DNA from: Armatimonadota bacterium
Lineage (GTDB): Bacteria; Armatimonadota; Fimbriimonadia; Fimbriimonadales; Fimbriimonadaceae
Direction of reading: 5' to 3'
Assembly: GCA_016223145.1 (NCBI GenBank)
Contig: JACRPN010000017.1
Span: 2,780 to 35,721 of the forward strand
DNA length: 32,942 nt
The notes under the pieces are model-generated. The model worked only from the letters and a program-made list of their open reading frames with translations, made no database searches and had not been told where the DNA came from. Made by a program: the position numbers and the translations under genes. Positions 21,670-28,757 of this stretch are shown piece by piece. Positions within the stretch are counted from its first letter, which is position 1. Every line of letters begins with the position of its first letter.

Positions 21670-22512
21670 ATGTCTCGACTCAAATGGCTCCTGGCGACAG
21701 TGTCTCTTGCGTGCTTGGCGGCGGCCGGCTTTCAGGGCGCCTCGACGCCGGAACGATCGCTCAATGAGTTTGCGGCGGCGTTTGTCGCGGGAGATTTCGC
21801 CAAAGCCGTGACCTACGTCGTCGGCGGAAAACTCGACCCGCAGATGAGCATGATGGCAAACGCCATCAAGCAGCAGGGGCCGACGCTCAAACTCTCCAAG
21901 ATGGCCGTCAAACGAAACGGCGACAAAGCCACGGTGAATGTGACGGTCACGATGGGCAGCCGACAGGGAGGCAGTCATACCGAGGTCGAGGACGTCCCCA
22001 TGAAGCTCGTCGGGGGCAAGTGGTTGATCGTCCCCGCTTCGGGTGCCGATCCTGGGGCCGGGCGCAAGCCGATCCAAGGCATGGCGCAAATGCTCAGCCA
22101 GGGCATGAGGCCGCTGTTCCAAGAGGCCAAGAGCCGCGCGATGTCCACCACCGCGCTCAGCAACGTGAAACAGCTCGCCGTAGCGACCATCATGTACAGC
22201 AGCGACTACGATGACAAGTATCCGCCCACCGTTGGCGGATGGCACAAAGCGATTTTCCCTTACTGCAAAAACGAGCGCCTCTTCAAGGCGCCCGGCGATA
22301 AGGGCCAAGGCGACAGCTTCGCGCTCAATGCCTACGTGGCGGGCAAATCCTACTCGAGAATGGCCATGCCTTCCGACGTTGTGATGGTGTATCAGGGCAA
22401 AGGCCAGAAGCTGGCCTTCGATCAAACCGGCCGCGCCGCCGTTGCGTTCTGCGATGGCCACGCGCGGCTTGTAGACAGAGAGGCTGCGAAGAAGCTTCGC
22501 TGGAAACCCTGA
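21670..22512 (+). CDS. Secreted protein with pilin-associated (H-X9-DG-type) C-terminal domain
   Basis: A 280-residue protein with signal peptide MSRLKWLLATVSLACLAAAG. Residues 25-125 look like an NTF2/DUF4878-type domain (SLNEFAAAFVAGDFAKAVTY, later VPMKLVGGKWLIVP). Residues 160-280 match the C-terminal part of prepilin-type 'H-X9-DG' proteins: ALSNVKQLAVATIMYSSDYD, KYPP, then AVAFCDGHARLVDR. The usual N-terminal pilin helix with its GFTLIE cleavage site is replaced by the secreted domain, so it is not a pilin subunit. Function is unknown; a periplasmic or outer-surface role is likely. ATG 21670 has GGAGG (21656-21660) 9 nt upstream; ATG 21649 is the alternative. It is divergent from trpG/pabA. 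Confidence 0.75.
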   Translation: MSRLKWLLATVSLACLAAAGFQGASTPERSLNEFAAAFVAGDFAKAVTYVVGGKLDPQMSMMANAIKQQGPTLKLSKMAVKRNGDKATVNVTVTMGSRQGGSHTEVEDVPMKLVGGKWLIVPASGADPGAGRKPIQGMAQMLSQGMRPLFQEAKSRAMSTTALSNVKQLAVATIMYSSDYDDKYPPTVGGWHKAIFPYCKNERLFKAPGDKGQGDSFALNAYVAGKSYSRMAMPSDVVMVYQGKGQKLAFDQTGRAAVAFCDGHARLVDREAAKKLRWKP

Positions 22513-22526
22513 GGGACAAAGGGACA
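22511..22526. repeat. AGGGACA octamer repeats at the 3' end of the pilin-associated-domain gene
   Basis: GAGGGACA and AAGGGACA lie back to back, beginning inside the stop codon, followed by a degenerate AGGGGTCG. They match the octamers inside the ARC gene (14761-14792). Confidence 0.6.
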
Positions 22527-22565
22527 AGGGGTCGAGGGGACCGAAAAGGACTTCTGAGCCCGTGG

Positions 22566-22584
22566 GGCAGACTCTCAGTCTGCC
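22566..22584. terminator. GGCAGACT hairpin, possible terminator
   Basis: GGCAGACT-CTC-AGTCTGCC is a perfect 8-bp stem with a 3-nt loop. A near-identical hairpin sits at 25993-26013 after metG. Both lie between convergent genes, which suits bidirectional termination, but neither has a T-run, so a repeat-element origin is equally likely. Confidence 0.4.
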
Positions 22585-22585
22585 T

Positions 22586-22613
22586 GGGTGAGTTCGCCGA
22601 CTTGTCGGCGCAC
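22586..22613. repeat. CGCCGAC palindrome repeat, copy 1
   Basis: GGGTGAG, two variable bases, then CGCCGAC-TT-GTCGGCG and CAC. It matches copy 2 (22746-22773) at 24 of 28 positions; two of the four differences are the loop. Confidence 0.6.
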
Positions 22614-22627
22614 GCTCAATGCCGCCC

Positions 22628-22651
22628 GTAGCCGCAGGTCTTCAGCCTGCG
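22628..22651. repeat. GCCGCAGG hairpin repeat, intergenic copy
   Basis: GTAGCCGCAGGT, a variable loop, then GCCTGCG. It forms a CGCAGG/CCTGCG stem. The same flanks, with a different loop, occur in the ARC coding sequence at about 14801-14824. Confidence 0.6.
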
Positions 22652-22745
22652 TCCGAAGGAACCTATCTCATCAATTTGCGGAGGGCAAGATTCAGGCATC
22701 GGGCTTGACCGATCGGGTTAGCATCGCCGCGGCGGCAAGCCGCAT

Positions 22746-22773
22746 GGGTGAGAGCGCCGACAAGTCGGCGCAC
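22746..22773. repeat. CGCCGAC palindrome repeat, copy 2
   Basis: GGGTGAG, AG, then CGCCGAC-AA-GTCGGCG and CAC. See copy 1 at 22586-22613. The 289 nt between the two convergent genes (22513-22801) contain no credible gene; they consist mainly of these hairpin elements. Confidence 0.6.
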
Positions 22774-22801
22774 TCCCAGCCGCACTCCCGACGACCTCGG
22801 A

Positions 22802-23740
22802 TTACCCTTCCAATGAGGAGGGCGCATAGTTGCCTGCCAACCCCCGCAGCGCCCGAATGCGGTCCGCCGTAGAGGGGTGGGTGCTGAGCGCGTCATCGAG
22901 GCTCGCCGTGAGTTTGCGAATCGGGTTCACGATGTAGAGGTGCTCCGTGGCCCGGTTGGCGGCTTCGAGCGGCTCATGATCCTCTGAGATCTTCGTTAAG
23001 GCCGAAACAAGGCCCTCGGGATTGCGCGTGAGCTGCGCCGCAGTGGCGTCGGCCAGATACTCGCGCTGGCGGCTGACCGCCATATGGAGCAGTGCGGCAA
23101 AGAGCGGCGCCAAGATCGCGAGCAGAATCCCCAGGATCACAAAGATCGCATTGCCGCCGTTGTTATCGCTGCGGCTGCGACGGCCCCCGCCCCACCAAAT
23201 CGAACGCCCCAGGAAGTCCGCGAGGAGAGGAATGAGCCCTGCAACGAGCGCGATGGTGGTCATGAACCGAATGTCGAAATTGCGGATGTGGCCGATCTCA
23301 TGCGCGATCACCGCCTGAAGCTCCTCGCGGTTCAGCTTTTCCAGTAGACCCGTGGTGCAGCAAACCGTCGCGTGCTCGGGGTCCGGGCCCGTGGCGAAAG
23401 CGTTGGGCGCGGAGTCGTCGATCACCATCACCCTGGGCTTGGGGATCCCGGCGGCGATGGCCATCTCCTCGGTCACGTTGCTCAGGACCTGATCCTCAAT
23501 AGGGCTTGCTTCCCGCGCGCCCGAGATGGCGAGCACGATCCCGGGTCCCGAGAAGCGCGCGAGCATGGCCAGAAAGAGGCCGAGAACGCCGGCGCCCACA
23601 GCCCCAGCAAGCCACAGGTCGGGCTGATAATAGCCTGCTAGGACCGCGCCAAGCGCTGCGAGCAGCAGGACCAGGAAGAAGGCGTAGACGAAGCTGGCGC
23701 GCTTGTTGGCGGCAATCTGCTCGCGGAGGGTTCGCTTCAT
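22802..23740 (-). CDS. htpX: HtpX-like M48B membrane metalloprotease
   Basis: A 312-residue inner-membrane zinc protease that degrades misfolded membrane proteins. Two N-terminal hydrophobic segments (FVYAFFLVLLLAALGAVLAG; LAGAVGAGVLGLFLAMLARF) precede the catalytic domain. The zinc site HEIGH is at 147-151, with the third ligand in REYLADATA. PNAFATG (112-118) is a conserved HtpX motif. Further hydrophobic stretches follow the zinc site. The C-terminus STHPSTADRIRALRGL is typical. Length matches the family. TAAACT lies 12 nt before the ATG and there is no Shine-Dalgarno. It is divergent from metG across a repeat-filled spacer and convergent with the pilin-associated-domain gene. Confidence 0.92.
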   Translation of the reverse strand: MKRTLREQIAANKRASFVYAFFLVLLLAALGAVLAGYYQPDLWLAGAVGAGVLGLFLAMLARFSGPGIVLAISGAREASPIEDQVLSNVTEEMAIAAGIPKPRVMVIDDSAPNAFATGPDPEHATVCCTTGLLEKLNREELQAVIAHEIGHIRNFDIRFMTTIALVAGLIPLLADFLGRSIWWGGGRRSRSDNNGGNAIFVILGILLAILAPLFAALLHMAVSRQREYLADATAAQLTRNPEGLVSALTKISEDHEPLEAANRATEHLYIVNPIRKLTASLDDALSTHPSTADRIRALRGLAGNYAPSSLEG

Positions 23741-23752
23741 GGGTGCTGGAAT

Positions 23753-23758
23753 AGTTTA
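23753..23758 (-). promoter_or_regulatory. TAAACT -10-like element before htpX
   Basis: On the minus strand CCCG-TAAACT is followed by 12 nt and the ATG at 23740. It is the mirror of the metG element at the other end of the same spacer. Confidence 0.45.
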
Positions 23759-23782
23759 CGGGGAGGAAAGGGATTAGGTTTT

Positions 23783-23953
23783 GAGGTGTTCAGGTTGTCG
23801 GGTCTTGAGGTGTTCAGGTTTTGGGGTTGTGAGGTGTTCAGGTCTTTCGGTTGTCGCCCGGCCAGGCTGGTGGTTTGGACCGAGCCGATGAAGCCCCAAG
23901 CACCTGATAACCTGAGAACCTGAAAACCTATGCTCCAGAGAACCTGAACACCT
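23783..23953. repeat. AGGTGTTCAGGT direct and inverted repeat array
   Basis: GAGGTGTTCAGGT occurs at 23783, 23807 and 23831, exactly 24 nt apart. On the right side its complement AACCTGAACACCT occurs at 23941-23953, preceded by tandem AACCTGA octamers (about 23902-23930). The two halves could fold into a large stem. The array fills most of the spacer between the divergent htpX and metG genes. Confidence 0.75.
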
Positions 23954-23982
23954 GAGAACCCGGCCACTCTCCCCTCCCCCGG

Positions 23983-23988
23983 TAAACT
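23983..23988 (+). promoter_or_regulatory. TAAACT -10-like element before metG
   Basis: CCGG-TAAACT ends 9 nt before the ATG at 23998. There is no Shine-Dalgarno, consistent with a leaderless mRNA. Confidence 0.45.
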
Positions 23989-23997
23989 CCAGGCTCG

Positions 23998-25950
23998 ATG
24001 TCCAAGCAGACCTCCATCATGACGGCGATTCCTTATGTGAACGCGACGCCGCACATTGGGAACATCCTGACGGACCTGGCCGGAGACGTCTCCGCCCGGT
24101 ACTTCCGCATGCGCGGGCACGAGGTGTTTTTTCAGGCTGGGACCGACGAAAACGGCCTGAAGATCAAGGAGGCCGCCGAAGCCGCCGGGGAAGACGTTCA
24201 TGCTTTTGTGGACCGGATCGCCGCCCGATTTGTTGAGATTTTCGGCGGCATGAAGATCGAATACGACGGATTCGTGCGCACCGCCTCTGACGAGCACAAG
24301 GCCGTCGCACAGGAGTTCTTTCGGCGACTGCAGGCCGAGGGGCACATCACGACCGGCACCTATGAGGGGTGGTACGACGTTTCGACCGAGACCTTCTTCC
24401 GGGAGGCCGAACTCGTCGATGGCAAGTCGCCCGATGGCAACCCCGTGCGCTGGGTCAGCGAGACAAACTACTTCTTCAGGCTGAGCGCCTTTGAGGAGAA
24501 GCTTCTGAAGGCGTATGAATCCGGCGCGATCAAGATCGTTCCCGAAACGCGATTCAACGAGGTGATCTCGTTCATCAAGCAGGGCCTTCGCGACATCGCT
24601 ATTTCGAGGAGCAACCCCGGGTGGGGGGTGCCGGTTCCGGGCGACGATGCTCAGGTGATCTATGTATGGTTCGACGCTTTGATTAACTACATCACGTCGA
24701 CGGGCTGGCCAAAAGAGGGCTGGGAAGACCGCTGGCCGCCCGCGGTGCAATGGCTCGGCAAGGACATTCTGACCCGGTTCCACGCCACGCTTTGGCCCGC
24801 GATGCTGATGGGAGTGGGGTTGCCGGTGCCGCCCGTCATCGCGGCGCACGCCTGGGTGCTTTTGGGTGGCGAGAAGATCTCCAAGTCGAAAGGCAACGTG
24901 GTCGCGCCCCTGGAGCTGGCCGAGGACCTCGCTGCCCGCGCAGGTTGCACACAAGAAATCGCGATTGATGCCGTGCGGTACTACCTGACCGCCACGATGC
25001 CGTTCGAAAACGACTCCGTGTTCACCTATGAGGACTTTGACAAGCGCTACAACAGCGATCTGGCGAACGACCTCGGGAATGCCCTGAATCGGAGCCTCTC
25101 GATGGCGCACAAGTTTGTGGATGGCAAGATGCCGAACGCGCCGATCGAAGCAGAAGCTCAGGCTGCCATCGCGCAAGCCAAGGCCGGATTCGAGTCGGCG
25201 ATGGAGGGCTTCCGGCTGGAGCGAGCCATCGATGCGGCGATGGGGCTGGTGCGGTTTCTCAACAAGTACATCGACACCCGGGCGCCTTGGGCGCTCGCAA
25301 AGGCCGGCGATCCTGCATTGGCGTCGGTACTGGCCTCGATGCTCGCCTGCCTGCGAGCTGCCGAAGGTCTTGTGCGCCCCGTGGTGCCCGAGACGGCCGA
25401 TCAGATTGCCAAACAGCTTGGCTGTGCGCCGCTGTCCTCCTGGAGCGATATTGGAGCGGAGGGGGCCTTGCCGCCGGGGACGGAGCTCGGACGCCCGCAG
25501 CCGATTTTCCCACGATTGGAGACCCAAACCACAAAACAACAAGACAAGGAACACCCCAAGATGTGGACCCCAACCCCAGAAACGGCCCCCCCCACCGAGA
25601 CCAAGCACGCCGAGGCTGCGAACGATCTCATCGCCTATGAGGACTTTGCCAAAGTCCAGTTGCGGATCGCGCGGGTGCTCGAAGCCGAGCCCATCGAAGG
25701 GGCCGATAAGCTGCTGAAGCTGCAGATCGTCCTCGGCGACGAAAAGCGCCAACTGGTTGCCGGAATCCGGAAGGACTACGACGTGGCGGACCTGATCGGG
25801 CGGCAGATCGTGGTGGTGGCGAACCTCAAACCGGCCAAGCTGCGCGGCGTCGAGAGCCAGGGGATGCTTCTGGCGGCGGTGTCGGAGGATGGCGGAGCCA
25901 TCCTGCTCCAGCCGGACAAGGAAGCCCCCGAAGGCGGGAAGGTCAAGTAG
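23998..25950 (+). CDS. metG: Methionyl-tRNA synthetase with C-terminal tRNA-binding domain
   Basis: A 650-residue class I synthetase charging tRNA-Met. The HIGH motif appears as PHIGN (18-22) and KMSKS as KISKS (293-297). The zinc-knuckle cysteines of many MetRS are absent: the connective peptide reads YEGWYDVSTETFF where Cys-x-x-Cys is usual, so this is a zinc-free subtype. The anticodon-binding helical domain spans about 350-480. Residues about 505-545 are a Thr/Gln/Pro-rich linker, and 548-650 a Trbp111/EMAP-type OB fold (DFAKVQLRIARVLEAEPIEG, later LKPAKLRGVESQGMLLAA) that aids dimerisation and tRNA binding. An internal Met522 in the linker has AAGGA 10 nt upstream. A hairpin follows the gene. 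Confidence 0.95.
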   Translation: MSKQTSIMTAIPYVNATPHIGNILTDLAGDVSARYFRMRGHEVFFQAGTDENGLKIKEAAEAAGEDVHAFVDRIAARFVEIFGGMKIEYDGFVRTASDEHKAVAQEFFRRLQAEGHITTGTYEGWYDVSTETFFREAELVDGKSPDGNPVRWVSETNYFFRLSAFEEKLLKAYESGAIKIVPETRFNEVISFIKQGLRDIAISRSNPGWGVPVPGDDAQVIYVWFDALINYITSTGWPKEGWEDRWPPAVQWLGKDILTRFHATLWPAMLMGVGLPVPPVIAAHAWVLLGGEKISKSKGNVVAPLELAEDLAARAGCTQEIAIDAVRYYLTATMPFENDSVFTYEDFDKRYNSDLANDLGNALNRSLSMAHKFVDGKMPNAPIEAEAQAAIAQAKAGFESAMEGFRLERAIDAAMGLVRFLNKYIDTRAPWALAKAGDPALASVLASMLACLRAAEGLVRPVVPETADQIAKQLGCAPLSSWSDIGAEGALPPGTELGRPQPIFPRLETQTTKQQDKEHPKMWTPTPETAPPTETKHAEAANDLIAYEDFAKVQLRIARVLEAEPIEGADKLLKLQIVLGDEKRQLVAGIRKDYDVADLIGRQIVVVANLKPAKLRGVESQGMLLAAVSEDGGAILLQPDKEAPEGGKVK

Positions 25951-25992
25951 CAACGGCTACGGGTTTCGAGCTTCGTGATGCTACCTTCGGCA

Positions 25993-26013
25993 GGGCAGAC
26001 TGAAAGTCTGCCC
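25993..26013. terminator. GGGCAGACT hairpin between metG and the site-2 protease gene
   Basis: GGGCAGACT-GAA-AGTCTGCCC is a perfect 9-bp stem with a GAA loop, 43 nt after the metG stop and 25 nt after the convergent gene's stop. There is no T-run. It is nearly identical to the stem at 22566-22584, so it is both a candidate bidirectional terminator and a dispersed repeat. Confidence 0.45.
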
Positions 26014-26037
26014 TTCGGGAGGCCGCGTTCATGCCCC

Positions 26038-27129
26038 CTATCGCCGCTGCATAGCCTGCTGGAGCATCATGAATTCGGCCAAGTTTTCGGCGCTAACCAT
26101 GCCGACAAGGCGGTCCTCCTCAAAGACGAGCGCCGGAGTGCCGCTGGAAGATCCAATCGCCCTCAGGGCGTCCTCCATCGGTTGGTCGGGGACGAGCCGC
26201 GCGAATTGCCGGTCCATATGCCCAGCCACATAGCCCCATTGACCCTCTGAGGCGAGCCCGCGCACGATCCCGTCACGCGTGAGCAGCCCCAAAACCTCGT
26301 CGCCGACGACGATGGGAAAGCCCGTCTGCGAGCTCTTCAGCAGCAGGTCGGCCGCCTCTGAAAGAGTTGCGCCGCTGGAGAGGGTCTGGAAATCGGTCAT
26401 CATCGCCTCCGACACGCGCTTGCCCTCGATGATCGCGAGCCCGACGGCAGTCTGCACCTCCTGCCCCGCGCCGACGAAGACCAGCAGAGCGATCACGGTG
26501 AGCATGATGTTGTTGTCGACGAGCCCCCAAAACCCCATCGCCATGGCCATGAGCTGCGCGATCGCGCCGGACATGCGCGTCGCCTGCACTTCGGGGTACT
26601 TCAACGCCAAGAGCGCTCGGAGGACTCTGCCGCCGTCCATGGGGAGCGCCGGGATCAGGTTGAACAAAGGCAGGAACACATTCGCAGCGAACAGCCCTTG
26701 GAGGTAGGTCGCCTTTTCGAGATCGACCCCCGCACTGGGAGGCTTACCCTCGACAGCCACAGCGATCGGGTAGATCGCGAGCGCGATGAGAACGTTAACC
26801 GCGGGTCCCGCCAGGGCGATCCAGAGTTCCTCCCTGGGCTTGGGCCGAGTTTCGAGCATCGCCATACCGCCAACCGGATAAAGGGTCACGTCGCGCGTTT
26901 TGATGCCGAACCTCTTGGCGACCAGCGCGTGGCCGAATTCGTGGAGCACCACGCAAACAAAGATGGACGGCACAAGCAGGGCGTGGCTGCGGTCCTGCTC
27001 CCGATAAGCGAGCATCACCAGCCAGATCAGGAACAGCACAAAGGTGATGTGGAGCCGTAGCGGGATGCCAAACGGGTTGCCGATCTTGATCGACCAAATC
27101 GAGTCTCGGGTGGGACGTCGGCGCGCCAT
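26038..27129 (-). CDS. Site-2 protease (M50B, Rip3-like) with CBS domains
   Basis: A 363-residue membrane metalloprotease. Hydrophobic segments surround the zinc site HEFGH (63-67), and the third ligand Asp165 lies in NLIPALPMDGGRVLRALL, the family signature. GGMAMLE and LAGPAVNVLIALAIY are also typical. The C-terminal 130 residues form a pair of CBS domains (VSEAMMTDFQTLSSGATLSE; HMDRQFARLVPDQPMEDAL), which bind adenine nucleotides and gate activity in related proteins. Such proteases cut transmembrane segments of regulators; the substrate is unknown here. ATG 27129 (MARRRPTRDS) is preferred because family members start at this point and TATCTT stands 11 nt upstream. Confidence 0.88.
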   Translation of the reverse strand: MARRRPTRDSIWSIKIGNPFGIPLRLHITFVLFLIWLVMLAYREQDRSHALLVPSIFVCVVLHEFGHALVAKRFGIKTRDVTLYPVGGMAMLETRPKPREELWIALAGPAVNVLIALAIYPIAVAVEGKPPSAGVDLEKATYLQGLFAANVFLPLFNLIPALPMDGGRVLRALLALKYPEVQATRMSGAIAQLMAMAMGFWGLVDNNIMLTVIALLVFVGAGQEVQTAVGLAIIEGKRVSEAMMTDFQTLSSGATLSEAADLLLKSSQTGFPIVVGDEVLGLLTRDGIVRGLASEGQWGYVAGHMDRQFARLVPDQPMEDALRAIGSSSGTPALVFEEDRLVGMVSAENLAEFMMLQQAMQRR

Positions 27130-27140
27130 AGCTTGGCAAC

Positions 27141-27146
27141 AAGATA
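27141..27146 (-). promoter_or_regulatory. TATCTT -10-like element before the site-2 protease gene
   Basis: On the minus strand GCGG-TATCTT is followed by 11 nt and the ATG at 27129. It fits the TANNNT pattern at other genes. Confidence 0.35.
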
Positions 27147-27386
27147 CCGCCTGGTGGGCCTTCTTCCCTGAAGACGGGCCTAGAAGACCCTCACTCGGTT
27201 TGCCCGCCGTCAATTCTCCGCTCTTGGGACTGTTTGCATTTGGGCTCGGCGAGGTCGAAGAGCGATAGCCGGTGGCCGAGCTTAACGAGACCCCCCGTTT
27301 AGGGCCACCTCAAAGCCCACAACCCGGAGGGCTGCCAAAGGCTGGACCGCAGATTCCTCATCGCTCGCGTTCGGCGCAGAGCAGGA

Positions 27387-27406
27387 CCTCTCCAAGGCGG
27401 GAGAGG
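27387..27406 (-). terminator. Hairpin downstream of the rhaB-lutABC-aldolase operon
   Basis: CCTCTCC (27387-27393) and GGAGAGG (27400-27406) form a 7-bp stem with a 6-nt loop, 12 nt past the aldolase stop codon on the transcribed strand. No clear U-tract follows, so it is a weak or factor-dependent terminator candidate. Confidence 0.4.
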
Positions 27407-27418
27407 CGCTTCGAAAGC

Positions 27419-28174
27419 CTATAGCCCGCGGAGCAGGCGCTGGCGATAGTGCTCGTCCGGGCGCTTGTGGATTCGGGCGATGTCGGCCCCGGAGAACCAA
27501 TGAATCGGTGCGCCGGTCTGAATCGCGGCCAGCGTCACGCGGGCGGCTTTGACCGCCATACGGGTTGCCGACTCTATCTCGGCGACGCTTGCGCCCAAGG
27601 CGATGAGGCCGTGGTTCTGGAGCCAGATGGTCTTGGGGCATTCATCGGTGCGCTCGATGAAGGCCACGACCCGCTCGCGGATAACCCGTGCCAAGGGAAG
27701 GCCCGGGTCGGTGTAGGGAACAAATACGCTCTCGGGTCCGCAGCAAACGATCTCATCCGGAAACAGCCGCTTCTTTGCGAGTTCTTCCGCCTGCTCCAAG
27801 CAGAGCAAGGCGAGCAACGGGGTCGGGTGGGTGTGGCCAACGAACGCCACACCCGGCAACCGAAGCAGAAACGCGTGCATGAACGTCTCGACGCTCGGCA
27901 TGGCACCTCTTGCCGACTTGACCGTGGCGGCTTGCAAGGTCTGCTTAACCTGTGCATCGTCGAGGTCCGGGCCGTCCACCGCTGCCAGAATCGGACTGAA
28001 AGCAACCTCGGCTAGGCCCTGATCGTCGAGCTCTTCAAGGCTCTTGCCGCTGGCCTTGATCCAAAAGGTGGACTCGGTGGCGTGTCCGCTGGCGTTGCCC
28101 TCGGCGAGAATCGCAGCATCGAGCGCAGACGATCCCAGCGCTCTGGACAGTTGGATGACGTCGATCATCGCCAT
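27419..28174 (-). CDS. Class II aldolase, probable rhamnulose-1-phosphate aldolase
   Basis: A 251-residue class II (zinc) aldolase/adducin-fold enzyme. AEGNASGHATESTFWIKASG is the phosphate-binding N-terminal motif, as in RhaD-type domains of bifunctional rhamnulose-1-phosphate aldolase/dehydrogenases. Glu96 in SVETFMH is the likely catalytic acid. Zinc ligands are His114 and His116 in GHTHP and His188 in LQNHGL. Such enzymes cleave a ketose phosphate to DHAP and lactaldehyde. The family also includes fuculose and ribulose-phosphate enzymes, so substrate rests on context: it is the last gene of an operon headed by a rhamnulokinase-like gene, 40 nt after lutC. ATG 28174 is given; ATG 28168 is equally possible. 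Confidence 0.82.
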   Translation of the reverse strand: MAMIDVIQLSRALGSSALDAAILAEGNASGHATESTFWIKASGKSLEELDDQGLAEVAFSPILAAVDGPDLDDAQVKQTLQAATVKSARGAMPSVETFMHAFLLRLPGVAFVGHTHPTPLLALLCLEQAEELAKKRLFPDEIVCCGPESVFVPYTDPGLPLARVIRERVVAFIERTDECPKTIWLQNHGLIALGASVAEIESATRMAVKAARVTLAAIQTGAPIHWFSGADIARIHKRPDEHYRQRLLRGL

Positions 28175-28214
28175 GGTCAGGGTGATTATGATGGAGTGCG
28201 GGTTGCTGCCGTGC

Positions 28215-28757
28215 CTATGTGCGGAGGATCAACAGCTCGCGAGGGCCGTGCACGCCTTGAACGAGCACGCCCTCGATGTCGGCGGTTCGGCTAGCGCCGG
28301 TGACGAAGACGGAAGTCCTTGAGTCCATTTTCTCGATCGCCTCAGCCAAGGTTTCCACAATCGCCGAAGACTCGATGATGCAGATATGGGTCCATGGGGT
28401 GAGGCTGGCCAGGCGCCTCTTTCCGGGCCCCGCTGAGAGCAAGAGGCTGCCCGTTTCGGCAACCGCCAAGTCGGCCGTCGTGATGCCAACCTCGGCTTCC
28501 CACGGGTCTTCGGCAACCAGCCAAGGGAGCCCGGCGACGAAGGGCATGGCGTCTTCGTCGATGAGCGCAGGTCTACTCAGGAAGGGTTCCAGGTCGGCCG
28601 TACCGATCATGCGCCCTCCGAGGGGCTCGACCAATTGCTGGAACTGCTTCCAAAGCTCTGCTTCAGAGACGGCGCACCTTTGGCCAGGAAAGGCGCTCGG
28701 GTGGGCAGCACCGCTGCCCCTTGACAGGGCGCCTAGAATCAGGTCACGCTCGCTCAT
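28215..28757 (-). CDS. lutC: Lactate utilization protein C (LUD domain)
   Basis: A 180-residue LUD-domain protein, part of the LutABC complex that oxidises L-lactate to pyruvate. The N-terminus MSERDLILGALSRG is typical. ITTADLAVAETGSLLLSAGP and LTPWTHICIIESSAIVETL are the core LUD motifs, and VFVTGASRTADIEGVLVQGVHGP is the family C-terminal signature. It is shorter than many LutC proteins (usually above 210 residues), with the loss in the N-terminal half. The start overlaps the end of lutB by 14 nt, so translation is coupled. No cofactor Cys motif is expected here, since the Fe-S clusters lie in LutA and LutB. Confidence 0.9.
   Translation of the reverse strand: MSERDLILGALSRGSGAAHPSAFPGQRCAVSEAELWKQFQQLVEPLGGRMIGTADLEPFLSRPALIDEDAMPFVAGLPWLVAEDPWEAEVGITTADLAVAETGSLLLSAGPGKRRLASLTPWTHICIIESSAIVETLAEAIEKMDSRTSVFVTGASRTADIEGVLVQGVHGPRELLILRT

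Larger units (their letters stand above)
27130..27418. other. Intergenic region between aldolase and site-2 protease genes
   Basis: 289 nt with no convincing gene. It holds the protease promoter at its left end, a spaced inverted repeat GGTGGCC (27271-27277)/GGCCACC (27303-27309), and a hairpin just after the aldolase stop. Confidence 0.5.

Noticed and set aside
20989-22527. A 512-codon minus-strand frame including trpG/pabA
   Set aside because: Only the last 206 codons resemble a protein; the rest is antisense to the divergent secreted-protein gene.
23783-23953. Repeat array considered as a CRISPR
   Set aside because: The unit is only 13-14 nt, the spacers about 10-11 nt, there is an inverted half, and no cas genes are present.
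23737-25953. A 738-codon open frame on the minus strand opposite metG
   Set aside because: Antisense shadow of metG with no recognisable motifs; metG is certain.
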